Shown piece by piece: positions 8,041 to 15,314 of a DNA stretch of 64,000 nucleotides. The translations under genes were made by a program, and so were the position numbers. Positions within the stretch are counted from its first letter, which is position 1. Every line of letters starts with the position of its first letter. Origin of the DNA: an uncultured Bacteroidales bacterium (lineage in GTDB: Bacteria > Bacteroidota > Bacteroidia > Bacteroidales > UBA11471); assembly GCA_947589325.1 (NCBI GenBank), contig CANQAM010000002.1:103415-167414 (forward strand), written 5' to 3'. A model generated the notes under the pieces. It was not told the origin of the DNA and made no database searches. It saw nothing but the letters and a program-made list of their open reading frames with translations.

Positions 8041-8654
8041 ATAATTTGAAAGAGGCAATCCGATTATTGGCACAGGGCGAACGCCAAATTGTAAGCCTTG
8101 TTTGCAAGGTGGACGCTGTGGACAAGACGGCGCGCACGGTGGACTGTACGCCGTTGGACGAAAGTGCGCCCTTGCTGGGCGTGAATCTGCAAGCCAATCA
8201 GGGAAGCACGTTCGGTGTGGTGGCATTTCCGAAAGTGGGCAGTTACGTGGTGGTGGGCTTTGTGGCCGACGGTGCTGCGGGTGTGGTGCTGCTGACCGAT
8301 GAAGTGGAAAGCATCGAGGTAGTAATCAGCGGCGACACCGCCCGCATTTCGGCTGACAAAGACGGCGTGCGCGCTCTGATGGGCGACGATATCGGCGCGG
8401 AACTGACGAAAGAAGGTATATTTTTGAACGGCGACAGCTTCGGTGGCATGGTAAAGGTTGCCGAGCTGACCAAAAAGATAAACGGTATAGAGCAAGACAT
8501 CAATAACCTGAAATCGCTCTTTGCCAGCTGGACGCCTGTCGTGCAAGACGGGGGTGCAGCCTTGAAGACAGCAGTCTGTGCATCATGGGCAACCTCACTG
8601 TTGTCTCTGACCCAAACCAACGAGTTGGAAAACGAAAAGGTGAAACACGGATGA
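8037..8654 (+). CDS. Baseplate spike/assembly protein V (Mu gp45-like)
   Basis: A 205-residue protein matching the gpV/gp45 central spike family in size and layout. An N-terminal helix leads into an OB-like barrel (about residues 15-95, with GVVAFPKVGSYVVVGFVADGAAG). A beta-rich section that could form the trimeric beta-helix needle follows (about 95-135), then a C-terminal helical tail. It overlaps both neighbours by ATGA, so translation is probably coupled. The extended C-terminus after the beta-helix is longer than in Mu gp45. Confidence 0.75.
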   Translation: MNNLKEAIRLLAQGERQIVSLVCKVDAVDKTARTVDCTPLDESAPLLGVNLQANQGSTFGVVAFPKVGSYVVVGFVADGAAGVVLLTDEVESIEVVISGDTARISADKDGVRALMGDDIGAELTKEGIFLNGDSFGGMVKVAELTKKINGIEQDINNLKSLFASWTPVVQDGGAALKTAVCASWATSLLSLTQTNELENEKVKHG

Positions 8655-8929
8655 TTGGCTTATTGATAGATACAGAAACAGGCGACCTGCTCGTTGAACG
8701 GGGCAGTATAGTCATCGGCAATACAGACAGTCAGATTGCCGAAAGCGTCCTTGTCGCCATGCGGGGAGAATGGAAAGAATGTCCGCTTATCGGTGGTGAG
8801 GTTAAAAAGATACTGGGCGGACAGGTAGATGTCATGTGGCGCGGCGAGGTCAAAAAGATGCTGGAAGCGTGCGGCCTCGACGTTCAGAAAGTCAGCATCT
8901 CGGAGGATAACATTATAACGGTCGAGTGA
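8651..8929 (+). CDS. Baseplate wedge protein (Mu gp46/gp25-like)
   Basis: A 92-residue protein lying between the spike and the LysM-like and gp47-like genes, as Mu gp46 does. These proteins (GPW/gp25 group) form part of the baseplate wedge and may start sheath polymerisation. The N-terminal pattern DTETGDLLVERGSIVIGN and the helix AESVLVAMRGEWKECP are typical of the group. The start chosen is the ATG at 8651 overlapping the previous stop; an earlier ATG at 8585 lies deep inside the spike gene. Confidence 0.7.
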   Translation: MIGLLIDTETGDLLVERGSIVIGNTDSQIAESVLVAMRGEWKECPLIGGEVKKILGGQVDVMWRGEVKKMLEACGLDVQKVSISEDNIITVE

Positions 8930-9219
8930 TGGAAGTCAAGGTAAAAGACAGGCAAAGCCTGCTCGATATGGCCGTGCAGACGGCAGGCAGCACGGAAGCC
9001 GCTTGGCGGCTTTGTGAAGCTAATGGTTTGGGTATCACGGACACGTTGCAGGACGGGCAGGTGCTCAACACCGTTCCTGCCGAGAACATCGAAACGGTGC
9101 GCCGTTATAGTGCGCAGAAGATCGAACCTGCCACGGCATTGAGTGCGGAGGAGATGGCCGCACTGGCGCCGGAGGGTATCAATTTTATGGGTATTGAAAT
9201 AGATTTTATTGTGAGTTAA
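8929..9219 (+). CDS. LysM-like small tail protein
   Basis: A 96-residue protein with a LysM-like opening: VKDRQSLLDMAVQ, then AAWRLCEANGLGITDTLQDGQVL, matching the repeated question of phage tail LysM modules (a beta strand, two short helices, a second strand). In contractile phages such modules link tube, hub and tape measure. It starts at the ATG overlapping the previous stop by one base; a GTG immediately before is possible. The tail (residues 60-96) is unlike LysM and unassigned. Confidence 0.6.
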   Translation: MEVKVKDRQSLLDMAVQTAGSTEAAWRLCEANGLGITDTLQDGQVLNTVPAENIETVRRYSAQKIEPATALSAEEMAALAPEGINFMGIEIDFIVS

Positions 9220-9230
9220 ACAGTACGGCA

Positions 9231-10070
9231 ATGGCAAGAACGATTGCAGAAATAAAAGATAATTTGACAGCCGATTTTATGCGCAATGCCGATGTGGCAC
9301 GTATCTATGGTTTTGAAGTCGGTGCGACTTTTTCGGCACATTTCAGTAGGGTGAGTGTCGAGAGTTTACTATTCTATATCGTAGCTTGTGCGACATGGGT
9401 GCTTGAAAACCTGTTTGACCGCCATAAGAGCGATGTGGAAAACCGCATCGAAGAAATCATGCCGCACCGTCCGAAATGGTATCGGGACAAGGTGCTGGCT
9501 TTTATGAAAGACAAAACCCTCGTAACTGATACGGACTATTATGATACAGAGGGCATGAATGACGGAGATATTGATGCGGCGCGCGTGGTGAGGTATGTTG
9601 CCGCTACGGAGAACACCGACGCTTCCATCCTCACCATCAAAGTGGCGGGGGATGCAGGCGGCAAGCGTCAGCCGCTCGATCCCGATACAGAGGGTCAACT
9701 GTGGGCTTACATCTGCGAGGTCAAGGATGCTGGAGTTCGCGTGAACCTTGTAAACCAGACGGCTGACACGTTCAATTGCGAGGCGGACATCTATTTTGAT
9801 GCGATGCTGTTGCCTGAAAACGTCGAAACGGCCTGCCGTGAAGCCATTACCGGTTATATTGAAAACCTGCCTTTTAACGGGGAATATACCAACATGGCAC
9901 TTGTGGACTGTCTGCAAGCCGTCGATGGTGTACGCATCGTCGAGTTGAACGGAGCTGAAACGATGGTACGCGGCGAAAGTACACCTACGAAGATAAACGC
10001 CCGTTACACACCTGCGTCCGGCTATTTCAAAGCAGGGAATATCAAACTGAACATGACCCCTTACAAATGA
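9231..10070 (+). CDS. Baseplate J-like wedge protein (Mu gp47-like)
   Basis: A 279-residue protein in the gp47 slot. It has a helical N-terminus with the usual long amphipathic helix (LLFYIVACATWVLENLFD). A beta-rich centre follows, and the C-terminal part (about residues 195-270) carries LLPENVETACREAITGYIENLPFNGE-like helices characteristic of Baseplate_J. It forms the outer wedge that triggers sheath contraction. The stop overlaps the next gene by ATGA. Confidence 0.75.
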   Translation: MARTIAEIKDNLTADFMRNADVARIYGFEVGATFSAHFSRVSVESLLFYIVACATWVLENLFDRHKSDVENRIEEIMPHRPKWYRDKVLAFMKDKTLVTDTDYYDTEGMNDGDIDAARVVRYVAATENTDASILTIKVAGDAGGKRQPLDPDTEGQLWAYICEVKDAGVRVNLVNQTADTFNCEADIYFDAMLLPENVETACREAITGYIENLPFNGEYTNMALVDCLQAVDGVRIVELNGAETMVRGESTPTKINARYTPASGYFKAGNIKLNMTPYK

Positions 10071-10561
10071 GCCTCTATGACCTTAAAATAAAACGACTGG
10101 CGTTGCTGTTGCTGCCTACGCATTACCGCAGACCTCTAATTGCCGCCTTTGCTCAAAGCATGGTGCAGGGTGTGAACATCGTTTACGGGAATTTCATGCG
10201 TTTGCGTCAGGACAAGGAATACAGGTTGTCGCATAACGGACAGGTATGCCATCTGCGTGCCGTCCTGAATGACACTTTTGACCCTGTGGAACGCCGTATT
10301 CTTGTGGAGGACGAATGGAGTGCGTCGTTGCAGGAACAGCGTATTTTCCAGCGTGAGCAGGAACGGTTCATACTGATACCGACCAGCGTCACCGGGACGG
10401 CTTTCATACTTAATCACCGCGGCTTCGGTGGTGTAAACGGCTTTGACTTCTGGATCACCGTGCCTATGGAACTTCGCAGCCATATCAACGAAAACCGCCT
10501 TAATGCCGTGGTGGACACCTACAAACTCGCATCGAAGCGATGGACGATAAACTATAAATAG
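10067..10561 (+). CDS. Baseplate/tail fibre-linking protein (Mu gp48-like position)
   Basis: A 164-residue protein placed between the J-like wedge gene and the first fibre gene, the slot of Mu gp48/P2 gpI, which connects wedges to fibres. The N-terminus is helical and hydrophobic (KRLALLLLPTHYRRPL) and the middle is charged and beta-rich. I see no diagnostic motif, so the assignment is by order. Confidence 0.55.
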   Translation: MSLYDLKIKRLALLLLPTHYRRPLIAAFAQSMVQGVNIVYGNFMRLRQDKEYRLSHNGQVCHLRAVLNDTFDPVERRILVEDEWSASLQEQRIFQREQERFILIPTSVTGTAFILNHRGFGGVNGFDFWITVPMELRSHINENRLNAVVDTYKLASKRWTINYK

Positions 10562-10569
10562 ATAATAAA

Positions 10570-11562
10570 ATGGACAAAGTAACAGGCAATTACCTAACAC
10601 AAAGTAATAAGGACTTCCCTCTGGACTGCGAGACGCTCGATGCTTTGCAGACCAATCTCGCGCTGTTGTCCGTGCTGGGCAATATTGCAGGCGACAAAGT
10701 GATCCTGCGCGGTTGCGAGCTGTCGCAGAACGGCGCGACCCGCTCGGAGGGTTACGTGTTCCTGCGCACGGCGGCTTTTCCCGATGGCGAAATCCTGCGC
10801 TTCGAAGGTGGAGCCGTCGGCAGCGGGATGTACGTGAAGTTGGAGGACGTGTCCGTCACGGCACAGGGCTACGAATATCCGAAAGCCTATACGCGGCGGA
10901 CGCTTGCCGCGGGTGTCGGCAGCGAGAATTTCAAGTGGACGGATTTCAAGGATGTACCGACCAATGCGGCACTGCTTCAAGCTATCGGCGAGTTGCAGGA
11001 TGAAATCGATGGTCTTTCGGCGAAGTTCGCCCCCGCTCCGTTGGGCATCGTGCAGCTGTGGGCAGGCAGTACCGTTCCCGACGGTTACGCCCTTTGCGAC
11101 GGCAGCCAGTTGAACACGAAGGACTATCCAGCTCTTTATAAGGCGCTGGGCACGACGTTCAACAACGCTTACAGTGCGAACGGCACGCGGTACGCGACTA
11201 CCAGCGGCTGTTTCCGGCTTCCCGACCTGCGCGGTCGTTTCATTGTGGGCTACCATGACAGCGATAACGACTATAATACGAAAGGCACGGCAGGTGGTAA
11301 GAAAAAACACGCCCTTACTATCGACGAAATGCCTGCACATTCGCATCCCTTCAAAGACTACTACCATATTGAAAAACACGATACAGGAGGTATAAACGGC
11401 AATGAATATGCCGGAACAGGTTTAATGGGTTCTGGGAATACAGATTATGACAATAAATACTTGCTTTATAAAACGCACAACACAGAATATGCCGGTAGTG
11501 GTGCCACCCATGAAAACCGTCCGCCGTATTACGTGCTTGCGTACATTATGCGGGTTAAATAA
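10570..11562 (+). CDS. Tail fibre protein with tail-collar domain
   Basis: A 330-residue protein. Residues about 158-225 form a phage tail-collar domain, with the hallmark run VQLWAGSTVPDGYALCDGS and then FRLPDLRGRFIVGY. The end is AHSHPFKDYYH...ENRPPYYVLAYIMRVK, the usual close of collar-type fibres, with a His-rich motif that binds metal in T4 gp12-like fibres. The N-terminal 150 residues would attach to the baseplate. It is the first of four consecutive fibre genes and probably trimeric. Confidence 0.85.
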   Translation: MDKVTGNYLTQSNKDFPLDCETLDALQTNLALLSVLGNIAGDKVILRGCELSQNGATRSEGYVFLRTAAFPDGEILRFEGGAVGSGMYVKLEDVSVTAQGYEYPKAYTRRTLAAGVGSENFKWTDFKDVPTNAALLQAIGELQDEIDGLSAKFAPAPLGIVQLWAGSTVPDGYALCDGSQLNTKDYPALYKALGTTFNNAYSANGTRYATTSGCFRLPDLRGRFIVGYHDSDNDYNTKGTAGGKKKHALTIDEMPAHSHPFKDYYHIEKHDTGGINGNEYAGTGLMGSGNTDYDNKYLLYKTHNTEYAGSGATHENRPPYYVLAYIMRVK

Positions 11563-11577
11563 ATAACGGTTACGACA

Positions 11578-12198
11578 ATGGCTATCAGATTACGATCGAC
11601 ACTGAAAGGATGGTTCAAGCGCGGGAAATACCCACTTGAAGAACAGTTTGCGGACTGGATCGACAGTTTCCTACACAAGACGGAGGATAAAATTCCGCTT
11701 GCCAACGTCGAAGACCTGCCCAAACTGTTGAACGGGAAATACGATCACGATTCTGGCGTGGATTTGGAACACCAGCACAATGAATTGAAAAAAGATTATG
11801 ATACGTATAAACAGTATTCGGCCGAACACATCTCCGAACTGGAAGAAACCACCGACAAACTGACACCGATAAAAATACCGGTCAAGTCGTATGGCGACGA
11901 CGGGGAGGTGATATTCGAGAATTTGCAGGCATTGGAACGGCTGCTCGTCGATGCGAAAATCGCGCAAAAGGAGGTCGTGGTGGCAAGCGGCAGCGAGATG
12001 ACACCTGCCTCGTTATCGTATGATGACTACTTCACGAGTTTTGTTCTCTCGTTTTTCGGCGCGGACAAACGTCAGCACGAAATCACCTTCTCGGTCGAAC
12101 CGGACGGATTCAAAATCGCGAAACAAGAGGCTTTTGCGCACTCCGAATTTATAAAGGCGAAAGCCTTTTCCGACACGGCGGATTATCCGGAAATATAA
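11578..12198 (+). CDS. Tail fibre-associated protein
   Basis: A 206-residue protein between two fibre genes. The start (LKGWFKRGKYPLEEQFADWIDSF) is a pattern seen at the front of many Bacteroidota phage fibres. A coiled-coil-prone stretch follows (about residues 55-90). The end, ADYPEI, is shared with the end of the next fibre (DYPEITI), suggesting a common terminal module. Probable role: fibre shaft or connector. Confidence 0.6.
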   Translation: MAIRLRSTLKGWFKRGKYPLEEQFADWIDSFLHKTEDKIPLANVEDLPKLLNGKYDHDSGVDLEHQHNELKKDYDTYKQYSAEHISELEETTDKLTPIKIPVKSYGDDGEVIFENLQALERLLVDAKIAQKEVVVASGSEMTPASLSYDDYFTSFVLSFFGADKRQHEITFSVEPDGFKIAKQEAFAHSEFIKAKAFSDTADYPEI

Positions 12199-12226
12199 AT
12201 TATCAACTTATAAAAATCAAAACGAT

Positions 12227-13156
12227 ATGGCAAAGATTAAAAAACTGACACTGGACGGGGCAACGATATACCCTGTCACCATTGCGGAAGCTATAAAAGA
12301 CCGCGCATCAAATACTACACTGGCATGGGAATTGTCGGCGTTGGCAGCATTAATAGGTGTTAGAAAAGGTGATAGTGAAACTATCGCTAATGCGGCTATA
12401 GCTCTGACATCGATGGGCGAGGGTTACAACAACGTCGTGGCTTTGGCGACAACGCTGAAAGACTTTCTGACTAATGCAACCGACTCCGATACCGTCATCA
12501 ACAAATGGAAAGAGGTGGAGGCGTTCCTCTCCGGCATCACCGAAACGCAAAACCTTACAGGGCTGCTGCAACAAAATCTGAACAGTGCGAAATCTTATAC
12601 TGATACAGAAATTGATAAGATTGAAAAAAGCATCGGAAACGATAAAACTTCCGAAAGCGAAGACGGTTCCGTCTGGGGAAAACTTAAAAGTTTAGCGGAC
12701 GATATAACCGGCCATTCGGTAGAAATTGAAGCTCTCGAAGAAATTAAAGCAAATTATGTAACGACCGATACCGAACAGACAATCGATGGCAATAAAAATT
12801 TCAAAGACGGACTGGAAATATGTGGAACCCAAATTTCCAAAGGAGGCTACGAAGATAGACCGAAAGATTTGGGAATTGGGGGTTCACTTAGCGCTAACGA
12901 GTTCAACATTGGTCAATGGTCGTGGTTAGGAGGCCATTTCTATTATGACGGAATTGATAAAGAACAGATAGACTTACCGGAAAAGAGCGGTACCGTTGCC
13001 CTTGTTGAAGACATACCCGGCACAGCTACTCAGTCGGTAAACGGACTGATGTCCGCTGCCGACAAAAAGAAACTCGACGCTTTCGGCGCTGCGACGACCT
13101 ATCTGACAGCTGCGGCTTGCAACGACGTTACCGATTATCCCGAAATAACCATTTAA
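12227..13156 (+). CDS. Tail fibre protein
   Basis: A 309-residue protein. Its first 18 residues (KIKKLTLDGATIYPVT) are nearly the same as those of the next gene, so both probably dock on the same site. The middle is helical. The C-terminal region has typical fibre text (TDTEQTIDGNKNFKDG, EKSGTVALVEDIPGTATQ) and the module SVNGLMSAADKKKLDAFG, again shared with the next gene. Base composition becomes AT-rich towards the 3' half. It is likely a receptor-binding fibre or its shaft. Confidence 0.75.
   Translation: MAKIKKLTLDGATIYPVTIAEAIKDRASNTTLAWELSALAALIGVRKGDSETIANAAIALTSMGEGYNNVVALATTLKDFLTNATDSDTVINKWKEVEAFLSGITETQNLTGLLQQNLNSAKSYTDTEIDKIEKSIGNDKTSESEDGSVWGKLKSLADDITGHSVEIEALEEIKANYVTTDTEQTIDGNKNFKDGLEICGTQISKGGYEDRPKDLGIGGSLSANEFNIGQWSWLGGHFYYDGIDKEQIDLPEKSGTVALVEDIPGTATQSVNGLMSAADKKKLDAFGAATTYLTAAACNDVTDYPEITI
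13031..13078 (+). repeat. Fibre module repeat, copy 1
   Basis: 48 bp that match 13278-13325 at 45 positions. It encodes the TQSVNGLMSAADKKKLD module. Both copies are read in the same phase, so recombination would produce one in-frame chimeric fibre gene. Confidence 0.8.
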
Positions 13157-13166
13157 CCGAATCGTT

Positions 13167-13982
13167 ATGGCACAAATAAAAAAATTAAAACTCAACGGGA
13201 AAACGATTTATCCCGTAACGCACCCGAAAGCGGTAATCGACCCCTCATCGGGGCGCAGCATCACGGCTACTGTTACCCAGTCGGCAAACGGACTGATGTC
13301 CGCTGCCGACAAGAAGAAGCTCGACTCTTTTGGCACGGCTACCAACTATGTTACGACCAATACTACTCAACATATAGGAAAAGGTAAGTATTTTGATGCA
13401 ATTGGGATGCTTGGAGGTATCACTTTTAATCCTGCTTATAACAATCAAACAGCAAACTGCTATTTACAAGCAACAACAGACCCACAACTTGATGCTGATT
13501 ATCGTTTTCAATTTTCCGCCGGATATAACACCACAAGTGTTAATAAATCAGGGGAGTTTCAGTTTATTACGCACAATGGAAGTTATGCCTATTCCATGTA
13601 TCTTACTAAACAAGGTAATTTACAAGTACAAGGCACTGTAACTCAAAGTTCTGATGTAAATATAAAAGACAATATTCAAATAATAGACGACATATCGAAT
13701 GTAGATAAAATTTTCGCAAAATCCTATACATTAAAAGCCGATTCTGATAAGAAAATACATTATGGCTTTATAGCGCAAGATGTTGAACAATATTTTCCGG
13801 AATTGGTTTCAGAAATACAAGACCCTAACAATGAATCGAAAGCGATTAAATCGCTGAACTATAATGAGCTATTAGTTCTAAAAATAGCTTATCTGGAAAA
13901 GAAGAACACCGATTTGGAAGCGAGAATACTGAAACTCGAATCCCTTGTCGCAAAACTTCCTCAATCCGAAACGGAGGTATAA
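13167..13982 (+). CDS. Tail fibre with C-terminal S74 self-cleaving chaperone domain
   Basis: A 271-residue protein. Residues 1-18 and 36-56 repeat modules of the preceding fibre. Residues 60-155 are an AT-rich, Asn/Thr-rich tip that should bind the receptor. Residues 158-271 form a peptidase S74 intramolecular chaperone: the SD-xxx-K signature at Ser162-Asp163...Lys167, then YGFIAQDVEQYFPELV, LNYNELLVLKIAYLEKK and a closing coiled coil. In this family the chaperone trimerises the fibre and then cuts itself off before the Ser, here predicted between 161 and 162. It is the last gene of the plus-strand late block. Confidence 0.85.
   Translation: MAQIKKLKLNGKTIYPVTHPKAVIDPSSGRSITATVTQSANGLMSAADKKKLDSFGTATNYVTTNTTQHIGKGKYFDAIGMLGGITFNPAYNNQTANCYLQATTDPQLDADYRFQFSAGYNTTSVNKSGEFQFITHNGSYAYSMYLTKQGNLQVQGTVTQSSDVNIKDNIQIIDDISNVDKIFAKSYTLKADSDKKIHYGFIAQDVEQYFPELVSEIQDPNNESKAIKSLNYNELLVLKIAYLEKKNTDLEARILKLESLVAKLPQSETEV
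13278..13325 (+). repeat. Fibre module repeat, copy 2
   Basis: Second copy of the 48-bp module, lying near the start of the S74 fibre gene; three bases differ from copy 1 at 13031-13078. Confidence 0.8.
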
Positions 13983-14035
13983 ACCATGGAACTGACAATG
14001 AAAAAAAACAGATAAAAATATCGTAAATAAACAAA

Positions 14036-14064
14036 GTCGGGGCGAGCATAAAAAAGCCCCCGAC
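14036..14064 (-). terminator. Intrinsic terminator of the minus-strand micro-transcript
   Basis: Seven to eight GC-rich pairs (GTCGGGG with CCCCGAC) are followed on the minus strand by TTTGTTTATTT. There is no T-run on the plus side, so it acts leftward only. Confidence 0.55.
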
Positions 14065-14076
14065 CTGTTAGTAGTC

Positions 14077-14173
14077 CTCTTACCTACATACTAACACAAG
14101 ATGCGCCAATCCGCACAGTCGGGGGCAAATGCCTCCACTTGCAGATTGGCGTTCTTCATTATGTAGGTAAGAG
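14077..14173. repeat. Inverted repeat enclosing a micro-ORF
   Basis: The arms 14077-14090 and 14160-14173 are perfect 14-bp reverse complements. Inside, 14104-14115 pairs with 14140-14151 over 12 positions with one mismatch, which becomes a G-U wobble in a minus-strand RNA. 14121-14127 pairs with 14132-14138 in the same way, with its wobble on the plus strand. The result is a nearly continuous 97-bp hairpin. Confidence 0.85.
14091..14159 (-). CDS. 22-codon ORF filling the loop of the inverted repeat
   Basis: ATG (14159-14157) begins on the base next to one repeat arm and TAG (14093-14091) ends on the base next to the other. The 22-residue product starts MKNANLQVEAF and ends DWRILC. It has two Cys and is neither a membrane peptide nor strongly charged. 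I do not recognise it. The exact fit between the arms, plus its own promoter and terminator, argues against chance. It could be a leader peptide that senses translation, a small toxin or signalling peptide, or simply part of a structured RNA. Confidence 0.4.
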   Translation of the reverse strand: MKNANLQVEAFAPDCADWRILC

Positions 14174-14178
14174 TGCTA

Positions 14179-14186
14179 CAAAGATA
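14179..14186 (-). promoter_or_regulatory. -7 box for the minus-strand micro-transcript
   Basis: TATCTTTG on the minus strand is an exact match to TAnnTTTG. The -33 element at the usual spacing is not clear; a TTTG lies closer, about 12 nt upstream. Confidence 0.45.
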
Positions 14187-14241
14187 CGCAAAATAACACA
14201 AACCCTATTTATAAACAGTTAAAAACATATTATCATGCTAA

Positions 14242-15066
14242 ATGTGTAATAAAATATTTCTATCCGCTCCATTGCCATTTCAAGGGCAAAAGAGACAATT
14301 TATCAAAGATTTCAAACAAATAATAAGGGATTTCGACAATATTACCACTGTCATTGACTTATTTGGAGGTAGCGGTTTGCTTTCCCACGTAACAAAACGA
14401 GAACGACCGGATGTTCGGGTCATCTATAACGACTATGATTATTATTGCAACAGATTGACCCATATACGGACAACAAACGAAATTTTGCGTCACATAAGAC
14501 CTCTTTTAGCCTCAGTTCCTCCCAATAAGAAACTACCGGATAAATTGCGCACACAAATTCTTCTAATAATAAAAGGGTATGCCGAGAAAGGTTATGTCGA
14601 TTACATAACATTAGGTTCGTCCCTCTTATTTAGTGGAAAATGGGCAACAAATTATAAAGAACTTTCAAAAGAAACGATGTACAACGTTATAAAACAAACA
14701 GACTATAACGTCGATGGGTATTTGGAAGGATTGGAAATCACCCATGAAGACTATAAAGACTTATTCAATAGGCACAAAAATGACGATAATGTACTGTTCC
14801 TAATCGACCCGCCATATTTATCGACGGATAACGTTTCATACAGTAACTGTTGGAAGTTAGCCGATTATCTCGATGTCTTGAAACTGTTAAAAGGGACAAA
14901 ATATATTTATTTTATGAGCAATAAATCCCAAATAATAGAACTTTGTGAGTGGCTGGAAAACAATCCGACAATAGGAAATCCTTTCACTGGTACCGAAATG
15001 CGAACGCAGCAGAATAGGCTAAATTACTTGGCAACATTCACGGATATAATGATGATAAAAAGATAA
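14242..15066 (+). CDS. DNA adenine N6-methyltransferase, D12 class (Dam-like)
   Basis: A 274-residue methylase that would transfer a methyl group from S-adenosylmethionine to adenine N6. The AdoMet-binding motif is VIDLFGGSGLL (residues 37-47) and the catalytic motif DPPY is at 189-192 (FLIDPPYLS). The N-terminal LPFQGQKRQF is the usual opening of the D12 class, and the target-recognition region lies between. It is AT-rich compared with the structural genes, suggesting separate acquisition. It lies at the right end of the prophage, the position of the DNA-modification gene mom in Mu. No restriction enzyme is adjacent, so protection of phage DNA from host restriction is the likely role. Specificity cannot be read from sequence. 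Confidence 0.85.
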   Translation: MCNKIFLSAPLPFQGQKRQFIKDFKQIIRDFDNITTVIDLFGGSGLLSHVTKRERPDVRVIYNDYDYYCNRLTHIRTTNEILRHIRPLLASVPPNKKLPDKLRTQILLIIKGYAEKGYVDYITLGSSLLFSGKWATNYKELSKETMYNVIKQTDYNVDGYLEGLEITHEDYKDLFNRHKNDDNVLFLIDPPYLSTDNVSYSNCWKLADYLDVLKLLKGTKYIYFMSNKSQIIELCEWLENNPTIGNPFTGTEMRTQQNRLNYLATFTDIMMIKR

Positions 15067-15081
15067 AAATGACTTAAAATA

Positions 15082-15124
15082 AAGGTATTTAATCGCTATT
15101 TGAAAGCGATTAAATACCTTTTTT
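15082..15124 (+). terminator. Intrinsic terminator after the methylase
   Basis: A perfect 16-bp stem (15082-15097 with 15105-15120), a 7-nt loop and a T-run. A-rich bases before it could let it work in both directions. Confidence 0.85.
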
Positions 15125-15142
15125 AGTAACGGGGAAAATCAC

Positions 15143-15186
15143 AAAAAATGTACGTTTCGTTTTGAAAAAATGTACATTTCGTTTTT
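15143..15186. repeat. Two adjacent 22-bp repeats, candidate transposase sites at the prophage right end
   Basis: Units 15143-15164 and 15165-15186 are directly adjacent and match at 20 of 22 positions. The core reads TGTACRTTTCGTTTT, or CGAAA on the other strand. In Mu the right end carries adjacent 22-bp MuA sites (R1, R2) that also contain CGAAA. The position fits: after the last phage gene and before the first host terminator. The exact end base cannot be told from this window, since the left end is absent. Confidence 0.55.
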
Positions 15187-15272
15187 GCGATTATAATGCG
15201 TAAGGAAGGAGAGAAGCCTCCTCGCCGTTAAAATTTTATGGAGGGAGGAAATAGGTACTTTGTGGTAAGATG

Positions 15273-15304
15273 AAAAAAGCCCGACCGTCGGTCGGGCTTT
15301 TTTT
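15273..15304. terminator. Bidirectional terminator at the host side of the junction
   Basis: A-run, an 8-bp GC-rich stem (15279-15286 with 15290-15297), a 3-nt loop and a T-run. It would end the minus-strand TPR gene and also transcription coming out of the prophage. Confidence 0.85.
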
Positions 15305-15314
15305 GTGGTGAAGT

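Larger units (their letters stand above)
14025..14186 (-). ncRNA. Candidate structured minus-strand transcript with internal 22-codon ORF
   Basis: A minus-strand -7 box (TATCTTTG, 14179-14186) is followed about 5 nt later by a perfect 14-bp stem arm. After it come the 22-codon ORF, the second stem arm, and a hairpin plus U-rich run (14036-14064, tail at about 14025-14035) that looks like an intrinsic terminator. The whole unit is about 160 nt. The 5' terminator arm (14056-14064) can instead pair with nine bases inside the ORF (14118-14126), as in attenuators. No gene lies downstream on this strand. Confidence 0.45.

Noticed and set aside
14077-14173. Integron attC-like recombination site
   Set aside because: The arms do not show the RYYYAAC/GTTRRRY core sites, and the -7 box, terminator and precise ORF fit suggest an RNA element instead.
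12227-15066. Diversity-generating retroelement acting on the fibres, as in some Bacteroidales Mu-like phages
   Set aside because: No reverse transcriptase, no accessory protein and no template/variable repeat pair in the window; the fibre repeats are 48 bp and coding, without adenine-biased changes.
15273-15304. Phage attachment site hairpin
   Set aside because: It is a GC stem with A-run and T-run and fits a bidirectional terminator of the minus-strand TPR gene.
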